Of a DNA stretch of 64,000 nt, positions 25,713-34,301 are shown piece after piece. The translations under genes and the position numbers were made by a program. Each line of letters starts with the position of its first letter. Within the stretch, counting starts at the first letter, position 1. The stretch is from Paenibacillus herberti (lineage in GTDB: Bacteria > Bacillota > Bacilli > Paenibacillales > Paenibacillaceae). A model generated the notes under the pieces. It searched no databases. It was not told the origin of the DNA and saw nothing but the letters and a program-made list of their open reading frames with translations. The stretch is from NCBI RefSeq assembly GCF_002233675.1, contig NZ_NMUQ01000001.1:1129212-1193211 (forward strand). The letters run 5' to 3'.

Positions 25713-26894
25713 ATGGAATTTGATGTGCAGTACATAAGCTTCTTCGTCATTCAGACGGATGGAGAGGGCACGGACTCCGGCAAGCGGTTCCGACATTTTC
25801 AGACGATGGATGGCGAGGATTACGAAGACAGCCCGCTAAAAGAGTTCTTGAGCGGTGAGTTCGCACGGATCGTGAAGCGCAAGGCCGAGCGGCATCCCGT
25901 CTCGGAGTCGGTGCCGACGAAGATCGGCCGATTCCGGGTGGAGCCTGGCTACGAGCCCGACAGCAACCCGGATTACAATCTGCTGCAGCGGCTGCGCAGC
26001 GCAGATACGGCGGAGCGATTCCATAGTATTGCCGATGAGCTAGTGCACATCTACATGGACACCTCCGCTGTGCGCGGCGGTGCATTTATTGCTGTGCAGG
26101 CGACGCTGTCCAAGCTGTTCGACACCCCGTTCCTATTTTTGTTGAAATGCGATTTTGAGTCCAAAATCGCGCGGATCGCCGATGAACGCAGCCTGATCTC
26201 CACGGTAGAAATGGCCATCAGCGCTCGCAGCATCAAGTCCATCCAGTACCCGCATATGCCGGAGGAAGGCATGCTTGAGCCTTGGGAAGTCAAGATCCAC
26301 CAGGCTTCCCATGCCCGTTACTTTGAGGATTTCCTCAAATTTGTCAGTTATGAGCGGCCGTTGCCCGAGGTTATGGGCGAGCAGGTGCTGGACATGGTGC
26401 AGCAGTATATGACGGACAAGTGGCAGGACGACGTAAGTCCTCTCCGCAAGGAAGAGGAGGAGGCGGTCGAGATTTGGGCGGCTTCTGATAAAAGGGAGCT
26501 GTTAGAGCGCTGGACCCCGGAGCAAGTATACGCCGCGTCTGCCGTGCTCGTAGAGCAGAAGGAGGATCTTGGCCTCAGCTTCAAGCTGGGAGGCGTCCAG
26601 GTCAAAGGGCTACTGACTGACTTCGGTCAGTCGCTGCATTTTGCTCGCCACAATGGCCGTTATGTCGCCGTAATCGAAGGGGATTTCTTTCAATTCGAGC
26701 GTGGAATCTCGCCGGTAGAACTCCTTCATCCGCCCGAGCTTGTTCAGGTGATGGAAGTTATCGGACAGGCTAGCCCCCAAGATGAGCCAACTGGCCTCGA
26801 TTCACCAGGAGATGGAAGCAACGATAGCGTTGCCGCAGGATCAGGTCACGAGAATTCGGCGGTTAACAACGAAGATGATGATGTTCCTTGGTAA
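25713..26894 (+). CDS. DUF3900-like protein of unknown function
   Basis: The 393-residue soluble protein begins MEFDVQYISFFVIQ and contains DTPFLFLLKCDFESKIARI and LSFKLGGVQVKGLLTDFGQSLHFA. This pattern resembles the uncharacterised DUF3900 family of Bacillaceae and Paenibacillaceae. A hydrophilic acidic tail (about 350-393) ends the protein. No catalytic motif is evident. A GAGGAG site lies upstream. It is followed by the Lin0512 gene after 30 bp and may share its transcript. Confidence 0.6.
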   Translation: MEFDVQYISFFVIQTDGEGTDSGKRFRHFQTMDGEDYEDSPLKEFLSGEFARIVKRKAERHPVSESVPTKIGRFRVEPGYEPDSNPDYNLLQRLRSADTAERFHSIADELVHIYMDTSAVRGGAFIAVQATLSKLFDTPFLFLLKCDFESKIARIADERSLISTVEMAISARSIKSIQYPHMPEEGMLEPWEVKIHQASHARYFEDFLKFVSYERPLPEVMGEQVLDMVQQYMTDKWQDDVSPLRKEEEEAVEIWAASDKRELLERWTPEQVYAASAVLVEQKEDLGLSFKLGGVQVKGLLTDFGQSLHFARHNGRYVAVIEGDFFQFERGISPVELLHPPELVQVMEVIGQASPQDEPTGLDSPGDGSNDSVAAGSGHENSAVNNEDDDVPW

Positions 26895-26924
26895 AGGGAG
26901 CGGCGCAGAGGAGGGGAAACGACA

Positions 26925-27284
26925 ATGCAGCAAGTGATGTTCATCGAGCTTGGCATGGGTACGGATTTGCATGGACAGAACGTGACCAAAGCGGCGGTTA
27001 GAGCCGTTCAGGACGCGATCCATCGCAATTCGATGCCAGGTTTACGGACGGTGCTGCCGGGTGGCAGCCTGGACAACATGAAGGTCAGAGTCAAGCTGGC
27101 TGTGCCTTGCGATGAGGATAAGCTCGATATAGAGGCGGTTAAGGCAGAGCTGCCTTACGGCCAGGTCGAGGTTGAGATTATGCCCGGCGGAATGTTGACG
27201 TCTAGTGGTATTATTTTAGAGGACAAGGAAGATCGCAATGATCTGATCTATGTCGTGCTTGCCTCCGTTGAGGCGGGTTACTAG
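26925..27284 (+). CDS. Lin0512 family protein
   Basis: The 119-residue protein has the features of the Lin0512 family: FIELGMGTDLHGQNVTKAAVRAVQDAI at the start, then a GG-S-L-DNMKVRVKLAVP core and PYGQVEVEIMPGGM with SSGI. The function of the family is not established. It has an AGGAGGGG ribosome site. Confidence 0.75.
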   Translation: MQQVMFIELGMGTDLHGQNVTKAAVRAVQDAIHRNSMPGLRTVLPGGSLDNMKVRVKLAVPCDEDKLDIEAVKAELPYGQVEVEIMPGGMLTSSGIILEDKEDRNDLIYVVLASVEAGY

Positions 27285-27315
27285 AGGGACTACGATGGAG
27301 TAGGGAGTGTAGTGA

Positions 27316-28107
27316 GTGGATTATATCAAGGCAATTATCCTAGGCATTGTCGAAGGACTGACGGAATTCCTGCCGGTGTCATCAACTGGCCATATGATTC
27401 TCGTTGCCGATCTGTTGAACTTTACCGGTGAGCGCGCCAAGACGTTTGAGGTTGTCGTTCAGCTCGGAGCGGTATTGGCCGTATTCGTATTGTATTTCAA
27501 GCGGTTTATTGGGTTTCTTAAATTTGATTTTTCCAAAGGCGCTGGCCTGAACGCGATTCATATCGCTCTGGGCATGATTCCTGCCGGTGTGATGGGCGTG
27601 TTGCTGCATGGCCTCATCAAGCAGTATTTGTTTGGCACGACTACCGTGCTGATCGCGCTCATTGCCGGCGGTGTGTTGATGATCGCAGCGGAGCAGTACC
27701 AGAAGCGGCATGTTCCTTCCGCCGAAACGGTGGATGATATTACGTACAAACAAGCTTTTGGCATCGGCATCTTCCAAATTCTTGCGCTCTGGTCGGGCTT
27801 CTCCCGTTCAGGCTCGACGATTTCCGGCGGTATCTTCATGGGTACGAGCCAGAAGGCAGCGGCGGACTTCACGTTTATCCTGTCCGTGCCGATGATGCTT
27901 GGGGCGACAGGAGTGGATCTGTACAAGAGCCGCGATCTGCTTGTGCCAGAGGATTATGGACTGTTTCTTCTCGGCCTCGTCGTTTCGTTTGTAGTTGGTT
28001 TGATCGCAGTTGTTACTTTTATCAATCTGATCAAAAAGCTCAAGCTGAGCTGGTTCGCGTACTACCGGTTCGGCCTTGCCGCTATCTTCTTTTTGTTCCT
28101 GATGTAA
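27316..28107 (+). CDS. uppP: Undecaprenyl-diphosphatase UppP (BacA type)
   Basis: The 263-residue integral membrane enzyme recycles undecaprenyl pyrophosphate for cell-wall synthesis and underlies intrinsic bacitracin tolerance. Catalytic signatures are GLTEFLPVSSTGHMIL at residues 14-29 and SGFSRSGSTISGGIFMG near 160. About eight membrane helices are present, and the length is typical. The start is GTG with GGGAG upstream. A terminator follows. Confidence 0.95.
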   Translation: MDYIKAIILGIVEGLTEFLPVSSTGHMILVADLLNFTGERAKTFEVVVQLGAVLAVFVLYFKRFIGFLKFDFSKGAGLNAIHIALGMIPAGVMGVLLHGLIKQYLFGTTTVLIALIAGGVLMIAAEQYQKRHVPSAETVDDITYKQAFGIGIFQILALWSGFSRSGSTISGGIFMGTSQKAAADFTFILSVPMMLGATGVDLYKSRDLLVPEDYGLFLLGLVVSFVVGLIAVVTFINLIKKLKLSWFAYYRFGLAAIFFLFLM

Positions 28108-28121
28108 GCCTATAGTCAAAC

Positions 28122-28170
28122 ACAGCAAGCCGGCCCACGCATTTCGATGCGAAGGTCGGCTTGTTGCGTT
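28122..28170 (+). terminator. Terminator after uppP
   Basis: CAGCAAGCCG pairs with CGGCTTGTTG, with an inner GCATTTCGATGC stem, and TTTT follows. Confidence 0.8.
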
Positions 28171-28302
28171 TTCGACAATGGTGGCTAGATGAACTTGTTA
28201 TACGTCTAGAGACTGAGTCAACTATTGGTCCATGGTCGGTTATGCAATGACTGTCCTCGTATTACAATGGACCATATCAGCGAGTGAGAGAAGGAAAATC
28301 AT

Positions 28303-28755
28303 ATGGAACAGTTAAAACCAGCGCCGCTGGGTGTTAAAATGTCGGTTCTGTGTTTGTTCATTGCCATTGCGGCCGGAATAATTGAAATGGAGATTAGGAT
28401 TATGGAACTGATTTCAAATGAATCCTATTCACAAATCGGTGTTATTATTGAAGCCAACGTGAGAACCGGCATTATTGCCGGAATAGTTTATGTCATTATG
28501 AAGATGTATGAAGGAAAAAACTGGGCCCGCATTATGCTGTTAGTAGTACTTGGAATCATCGGAAAGTTAACTCTAATTATCGATCCGATTCAGTGGATCT
28601 TGGCAGGAAATGCATTGAACAATATTTTTGGCGACATGACGGTTTACTCCAGTTTGTTAGCAATTAATCGTATTGTTCACATTTTGGCTGTGTGTATCGG
28701 ATTATTCTTGATGTTCCGGCCTGCTGCGAATCGGTTTTTCCGTGCGGCGGCTTGA
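28303..28755 (+). CDS. Four-helix membrane protein of unknown function
   Basis: The 150-residue protein has four hydrophobic segments (about 13-30, 54-70, 76-95 and 118-142) with short loops. MYEGKNWARIMLLVVLGII lies between helices 2 and 3, and the end is basic. It resembles small uncharacterised membrane proteins in Firmicutes, but I cannot name a family. It has a GAGAGAAGGA site upstream. Base composition turns AT-richer from here on. Confidence 0.65.
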   Translation: MEQLKPAPLGVKMSVLCLFIAIAAGIIEMEIRIMELISNESYSQIGVIIEANVRTGIIAGIVYVIMKMYEGKNWARIMLLVVLGIIGKLTLIIDPIQWILAGNALNNIFGDMTVYSSLLAINRIVHILAVCIGLFLMFRPAANRFFRAAA

Positions 28756-28884
28756 TTTCAAGCGGATCATGTAAACTTAGAGCCATAGATGTGGCTTTTG
28801 CCCTGACATATACGTCTAACAGAATAGAAAACAGAAAGGAGGCACATCCGAATACATTCACTAATCGAATCTTTATATTCCCAA

Positions 28885-30256
28885 CTATAAATGAGCAAAA
28901 ACGGATACAAAAAATCCCAAAATAGGTCAAGCCAACTTGAACTGTTCACGAACTACGTGAAATGGAATGCCGTTCTTGCCGCAATCGTAGACAAACTGAA
29001 GTCGGTCCAGTTGGACTTGCTTCCGAACCGTACGCAATCCTTCGCCAAAAGGGCAGGGTTGCCCTAACCCTGTAGTACAGTACAAATGTGTCCAAGCCAG
29101 CAACGCCCACAGGCGGGTAAATGCCGTTGCTGAACGAACCTGGTAGGTATCGAAGCCAAGATTGTTTTTGGACTGGCGGAAAAAAATCTCAATGGGCCAA
29201 CGCTTGCTGTAATACATGGAAATCGTTTCCGTATCCAAGGAAACATCCGTGCACAAAAAAGCGCGTAGCGCTTTAGGCACACCAAACGCTTGCTCCGGCC
29301 AGCACAGCAGAACGGCAGCATTTTCAATATCGTTCAAGGCGCCTTCATATCGGTATGTCCAGTATGAAGTTCCGTTCACGGTCACAAGGCGAACGTCTTC
29401 TTTGCGGATATGGGCGGAAAAATCCTTTAGGGAGATACGGATCCCTTGCGGGTAGATAATCCGATTGGTTTTAAGACCACCAATAAGATGGTAGCCAGCA
29501 GAGGCGTAGCTGTCGATTACGCGAGAGCAAGTGAACCAAGAATCCACAAGCACGTAACCGCCATGAGGCGGAAGAGGCAGCGTAGCGGCTATATCGCACA
29601 CATGATCTATTTTTGTATACACCGTGCCGTCGGGATTCGTTTTCGTTTTGTCGTACAAGTCAATGGAATGGATCAAAGAAGTGTCGTTACTTTGGACCAC
29701 CGTCGCTTGAACTTGATGGCCCCAAACCACTTTTCCTTCCAAGTGAGAATGATGAAACCCGGTCTGCTCCATCGGAGATTGCGCCTGTGACGAAGGCTTT
29801 GTCTTCTTGGAGATCGTATCATCATGAATAACAAACAGCGGCTCTGCTGTCTGCTTGGCTATTTGAACCACGTACCGAAGTGATTCGACCTTGACTTTGT
29901 TTTGCAACACCGCTTCATCCCACTTGCCTTCGGCCAGAAAATGCCCAAGTGTCGTACGGTGGCAGCTACTATACTCGGCTAGATCCACTACCTTGCCACG
30001 AAAACCTTTCGCTGCAGCCGCCGCCATGTATGTCTCGATATGTGCCACGACCGGCTTAGAAAAATACAGCGGTAACCGGTGTTGTAACAAGTAATTGCGA
30101 AGCGCGGCATGATCGGGTAGGATGGCAGTATGAGACATAGCAATTTCTCCTTGGTGAAAATCAGTTGTGGTGACTACTTTTTACCACAAGGAGAATGCTT
30201 TGTCTCTCTTCTTTTTTGTTTTACAGTTTACTGGAAGTGAATTTGCTCATTTATAG
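28885..30256 (-). mobile_element. IS4-type insertion sequence, copy 1
   Basis: A 1372-bp element with 15-bp terminal inverted repeats CTATAAATGAGCAAA, flanked by the direct repeat TTCCCAA. It is almost identical to the copy at 34302-35673 and lies in the opposite orientation. Three base differences are visible near the transposase start. It interrupts an ECF sigma gene. Confidence 0.93.
28927..30138 (-). CDS. IS4-type DDE transposase, copy 1
   Basis: The 403-residue transposase has the IS4-superfamily layout: DD-containing region FVIHDDTISKK, GGYVLVDSWFTCSRV with the second Asp, and the YREK signature SKRWPIEIFFRQSKNNLG. The ATG follows CAAGGAG. A stem TTGTGGT...ACCACAA just upstream (30165-30189) could block read-through expression from outside, as in other insertion sequences. 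The frame is intact, so the element may still be active. Confidence 0.93.
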   Translation of the reverse strand: MSHTAILPDHAALRNYLLQHRLPLYFSKPVVAHIETYMAAAAAKGFRGKVVDLAEYSSCHRTTLGHFLAEGKWDEAVLQNKVKVESLRYVVQIAKQTAEPLFVIHDDTISKKTKPSSQAQSPMEQTGFHHSHLEGKVVWGHQVQATVVQSNDTSLIHSIDLYDKTKTNPDGTVYTKIDHVCDIAATLPLPPHGGYVLVDSWFTCSRVIDSYASAGYHLIGGLKTNRIIYPQGIRISLKDFSAHIRKEDVRLVTVNGTSYWTYRYEGALNDIENAAVLLCWPEQAFGVPKALRAFLCTDVSLDTETISMYYSKRWPIEIFFRQSKNNLGFDTYQVRSATAFTRLWALLAWTHLYCTTGLGQPCPFGEGLRTVRKQVQLDRLQFVYDCGKNGIPFHVVREQFKLA

Positions 30257-31496
30257 TTCCCAATATTTCAATCGAATTCATCGAATCATCTGCATTAAAA
30301 AAGGTCCTGAGGATGCGGAGGATTTGGCTCAGAAAGTTTTTGTTAAGGCTTTAGAGCACGGTGATAGGTTTCGTAATCAGTCAAGCTCGTTCACTTGGTT
30401 GTATCGAATTACGATGAACACAATTATCGATGAACTCCGAAGGGTGCAAATTCATAAACGACACGAGAAGTTTAAACTTGAATCTTCACTTATATCGATG
30501 GACTTTACAAGTAATGTAGAAATGAGAATTGATTTATCAAGTGCGCTCAAACGATTTAATGAATTGGATAGGGAGATCATTACACTTAGATTTTTTGTTG
30601 ATTGTTCTTTTGAAGAGATCGCATCGATTGTTGGAATGCGCAAAAGTGCTGTCAAGAACAGATTATATCGAGCCTTAGGAAAATTGCGTACCGAACTACT
30701 CAATTGGGGAGGATCTATGCCTATGTCAATTGGTGAGTGGATCAGTCTAGTGAATATTTTGGAAGATGAAAATAATGTTGATTGGAATCGGGCTGTAACC
30801 GATGAGATCTTTAATGAATTGAAGGGTAATTTAGACAGAATCACGGACCATTTTGGGCCATTATCCCAAAAAATAAGTATTGAAATATATCCGGACCTAG
30901 AAAAATTTCACGCTCAGACAGGAAAGCCTAATGGACCCGATTGGTATATTGCGATGCTGGGGAATGATGGATCAACGATAAAAATGGTGTCGCCCCTTAA
31001 CCCAGGACCGCGACATTCCCATGTATCCGTAATAAAAGCGGCATTGAGCCTTTTTGCTACAGCAGTTGCACTTGATAGGAATAAAAAAATCCCACAATGG
31101 CTTAAATCAGGCATCGGTCATTATGAAGCCAATCAATTTTGGGGCGACCACAGGAAAGAAGTGAAATCAGACATAGAACAGGGCACTATTCCAAGATTAA
31201 CAGAACTTGATGGAGATTGGGGTGACTTTACAGATCGTAAGGGACATATGTATTCCTATTCACTTGTAGAATATATTGTAGCGACATATGGATATGTTCA
31301 GTTAAGAGCGCTTATTCGAAGTCCAAATGCATACGTCGACATATTTGGGTGCTCGCAGACTGAATTCGAGGGGAAATGGATGAATTATCTATCCTTGAAA
31401 TATGCGTAGGGAATTCGGCAGGAAATTAAAACTATAGGTTAGCAACTCTGAACAAAGGGCCATCCGATAAAGGATGGTTCTTAAAAACTTTTGTAC

Positions 31497-32369
31497 CTAT
31501 TTGTAATCCCGAACAATAACATCTATTACGTTCTGTCCCCAATTCGAAGCTTCCGAGCCGGATTCATTCCAGCTGTAGGTGATGAGTGCTTTCCACAACG
31601 CCCAGCCGCGTGCGCGATTAACGGTATCTACATCAAAACCCATGCAATTCAAGAAAATTTTACGGCTTGTATCATCAAAAAAGTTCCATGCCATTACAAG
31701 ATCGCTTGAAGGATCGCCAACTCCCATCGTTCCAAAGTCGATGACGCCGGATAATCTTCCATCTTTCACAAGCAAGTTACCCACGGCAACGTCACCATGC
31801 AGCCATAGTGGCGCTGATGGATAGGTTGTCGCAAGCGCTAGCTCCCATATTTCAGTTAAAAGCTTGTGATCGTAGCTGCCGCTTAAAGTTTCAATGACGG
31901 ATCTTGTATCCTGTTCGTAAACGGCCAAGTTTCCGCCTCGATGAAAGTTTTGGACGCCTGCGGGTATGCCGTCACTTGCATCGATCGCTTGCAATTCTTT
32001 CAAAAATCCTGCGAGGTCTTCGGCAAATTCATTCATATTGGATATGTTGGCATGTGTGACGGTATCGCCTTCAATCCACCGGTTGACGGACCAGGGGAGG
32101 GGGTACTCCTCTGTGGGCTCGCCTTTTGCAACAGGAGCAGGAATAGGTAAAGACAGAAGAGGCTTAAAAATTGGCAGCCATGCCAACTCTTTCTCCACAG
32201 CCGAGGCATAACGTTCATGACTAGGCAGACGAACGGTCATTTCATAGTCCAGCCGATAGGTGCGGTTATCATGACCGCTTTTTTCCACAGGGTGGATCTC
32301 TAAGTCCCTCCACTGAGGGAACTGGCTATAAATTAATCGGCGTACCAGATCAACCGTAATTTGCATCAT
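31497..32369 (-). CDS. Aminoglycoside phosphotransferase (APH) family kinase
   Basis: The 290-residue kinase-like protein has the APH catalytic loop LWLHGDVAVGNLLV and metal-binding VIDFGTMGVGDPSSDLVMAW. The N-terminal lobe includes SGHDNRTYRLDYEMTVRLP and the regulatory glutamate in EKELAWL. Members phosphorylate antibiotics or small metabolites. The closest visual match is the APH(3'')/macrolide-kinase-like group often annotated as resistance genes, but the substrate is not predictable. The start follows GAGGAAA, with a second ATG directly after it. It lies in the AT-rich IS-bounded segment. Confidence 0.88.
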   Translation of the reverse strand: MMQITVDLVRRLIYSQFPQWRDLEIHPVEKSGHDNRTYRLDYEMTVRLPSHERYASAVEKELAWLPIFKPLLSLPIPAPVAKGEPTEEYPLPWSVNRWIEGDTVTHANISNMNEFAEDLAGFLKELQAIDASDGIPAGVQNFHRGGNLAVYEQDTRSVIETLSGSYDHKLLTEIWELALATTYPSAPLWLHGDVAVGNLLVKDGRLSGVIDFGTMGVGDPSSDLVMAWNFFDDTSRKIFLNCMGFDVDTVNRARGWALWKALITYSWNESGSEASNWGQNVIDVIVRDYK

Positions 32370-32483
32370 TTTCCTCGCTTCTTTCTTTAAAAAATTGAAT
32401 TATATTAATCATAACGTTTCCGCTTGATCACCTCCAGAGAGAAAACAATTAAAGAAAACCGCAATTTCACGTATAGAAAAAGA

Positions 32484-32520
32484 TGACTCCTGATATCCAG
32501 AAGTCATCTTCTTTTTACTG
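32484..32520. terminator. Bidirectional terminator
   Basis: AAGATGACT pairs with AGTCATCTT, with an inner CTGATATCCAG. T-rich runs lie on both sides, so it can serve the leftward gene at 32577-32771 and rightward transcription. Confidence 0.75.
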
Positions 32521-32576
32521 TTTAGACCAGAACTTTAATTAAACTGTCCATTACTGCGCTCTGATGTGGCAACAGC

Positions 32577-32771
32577 CTACCTGGTATAGTCGCCTGACCG
32601 ATAGCTATCGGCAGGATGCTGGGACAGGGTAGATTTTCCAGTATTAGAGCGGTTCTCTTTGTCGGAGACAAAGTTACGAACTGTGCTGATCAGTTTATCC
32701 CTAGCGCTTTTGTTGCGCATGAGATAGGTGACACCTGCTCCAATTGCTGTACCTAAAATTTTCTTATTCAT
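32577..32771 (-). CDS. Small hypothetical protein with N-terminal hydrophobic segment
   Basis: The 64-residue protein has a glycine-containing hydrophobic start (KKILGTAIGAGVTYLMR), a basic helix and a polar tail. This is reminiscent of short YtxH-like envelope proteins but not enough for assignment. GGGAGGAAA lies 5-8 bp upstream of the ATG, which supports expression. Confidence 0.55.
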   Translation of the reverse strand: MNKKILGTAIGAGVTYLMRNKSARDKLISTVRNFVSDKENRSNTGKSTLSQHPADSYRSGDYTR

Positions 32772-32843
32772 TGTTGTTTCCTCCCTTTTGATCGCTCGTT
32801 ATATCTCTACTTACCCTCCTGAGCAGGGAAGAAACTTTAGGTG

Positions 32844-33672
32844 TTAAGTAGTTCTAAAGTGTTGAACATGTTCCGAAACCCATTGAGCGAATGTGCGAGG
32901 CGGGCGACCCGTAATCTGCTGTACGGTCGGAACGACTGTGTAAGCAGACTCTGGAGGATTAGCTTTCCATCCTAGTACGAATTCGATGACGTCATCTTGA
33001 GCTCCCTTTTTTCGCATATGTTCGCGTGCTTGTTCTTCAGAGAGTTCAACGAATTGGATGTCCCGCCCAAGCGCTGCACTGATCATACGAACCTTCTCGG
33101 AAATGGTTAACACTTCAGGGCCAGACAGCGAATAGATTTTTCCGGCATGACCGACGCTCGTTAACGCGGTTGCCGCCACGCTTCCGATATCGGCCTCGTG
33201 AATCATCGCGTCCAGTGAATCGCCGAATGGCTCCCTCACTATACCTTCTGAGCGAATGGACTCCGTCCACACAAGAGCATTGGACATATACTCAGGGGAA
33301 GGCTGGAGATAAGTCCATTCCAGATTGCTGGCTTCAACGGCCTCTTCCACAGGACCTTTTACACCGCTCCACAAAACCGTGGCTCGTTGCACCCCGGCCT
33401 TCGTGGCCAATTCAACAATCTGGGGTCCAGTCTGCAGGGGGCCCGTAACCATCACTACTAAAAGTGATCAAGTGCATGCCAGTAACGCCGCGCATTGCTG
33501 GTGCAAGGGATTCCGGTTTAGAAAGGTCGCCATAAACGACCTCAACTCCTTTTGGCAGATTGGCATTTGCCGGATTTCGTGACAGCGCACGTACATCATG
33601 CCCGGCCCGAACCAGATGCTCGACTACATGGCGACCGACATTTCCTGTCGCTCCTGTTACTAATATTGTCAT
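32844..33672 (-). pseudogene. NmrA-type NAD(P)-binding reductase, frameshifted
   Basis: The N-terminal part begins at 33672 after GGAGGG with MTILVTGATGNVGRHVVEHL (Rossmann GxxGxxG) and runs to GMHLITFSSDGYG. The rest, LQTGPQIVELATKAGVQRATVLWSG to the end at 32844, is in another frame. The shift is at or next to a GGGCCCCC run near 33440-33447. Joined, they give about 275 residues typical of NmrA/QOR2-type oxidoreductases. It could be a true lesion or a sequence error in the run of C residues. Confidence 0.8.
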
Positions 33673-33766
33673 TGTGTATTCCCTCCAATTGTTAATGTCC
33701 CGAAGTTCTTTTGGTGACATATTTCAATCATAAAGGTTCACACTAGTGTGAAGGTCAAGCGGAATT

Positions 33767-34231
33767 TTAGTTGATAATAGAGGATGCCTCATAAATCTTT
33801 GTTTCATCACCTGTAAAAATGTATCCGCTAGAGGAGTGGACCCATCCGTATTTTTCGTAATAGCCATTCAAATCGGTACTAAGATAAAGGTTGTTGTATC
33901 CCTTTTTCCCGGTTTCTTGGCGAGCATGTTGCAGCAATTTGGACCCGATTCCTTGACCCCGATACTCAGGAGCAACATATAAACAGGCAAGCCACGGAAA
34001 CAAATCTTGGCGACTGATTAAGTCATTCCGTAACAAGGCATACGTCCCTATGATCGATTCATCCATTTTAGCAATAAAGAAGCTCGGCAAATCGCTATCT
34101 GTTTTCATTGAATGAAGGATGCAGTCATGGTAAAACGGAAAGTTATTCTCGGTTCCCCATTGGTCCCAAAATAGTTGAACGGCTCTTTCGAAATCTTCGG
34201 TTTTATCTTTAAGTGAATAGATCTCGATCAT
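33767..34231 (-). CDS. GNAT family N-acetyltransferase
   Basis: The 154-residue acetyltransferase has the acetyl-CoA motif LYVAPEYRGQGIGSKLLQHA and the C-terminal NNLYLSTDLNGYYEKYGWV. The substrate is unknown. Its ATG overlapped the stop codon of the upstream kinase gene (ATGA) before the IS copy 2 insertion. It has therefore been cut off from its original operon promoter and may depend on the element for expression. Confidence 0.88.
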   Translation of the reverse strand: MIEIYSLKDKTEDFERAVQLFWDQWGTENNFPFYHDCILHSMKTDSDLPSFFIAKMDESIIGTYALLRNDLISRQDLFPWLACLYVAPEYRGQGIGSKLLQHARQETGKKGYNNLYLSTDLNGYYEKYGWVHSSSGYIFTGDETKIYEASSIIN

Positions 34232-34301
34232 TGTATCTCTCCATCTTTAAAAAAGCCTTTTTCGAGAATGTACTCTTCATTGGAATTTTTTATAATAATA
34301 T

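Larger units (their letters stand above)
28852..31409 (+). pseudogene. ECF sigma factor with C-terminal peptidase-like domain, split by IS4-type element
   Basis: Removing the IS (28885-30256) and one copy of the 7-bp target TTCCCAA joins IHSLIESLYSQ to YFNRIHRIICIKKG without a frame break, giving about 392 codons. The sigma part has PEDAEDLAQKVFVKAL (region 2), SSFTWLYRITMNTIIDELRR, and a region 4 helix-turn-helix with CSFEEIASIVGMRKSAVKNRLYRALGKLR. The C-terminal half has IPQWLKSGIGHYEANQFWG, like degenerate peptidase-MA domains without a clear HExxH. AGGAGG at 28837-28842 precedes an ATA codon where the start should be. The downstream part alone lacks its N terminus, although the IS end supplies an in-frame start at 30195. 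Confidence 0.8.
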
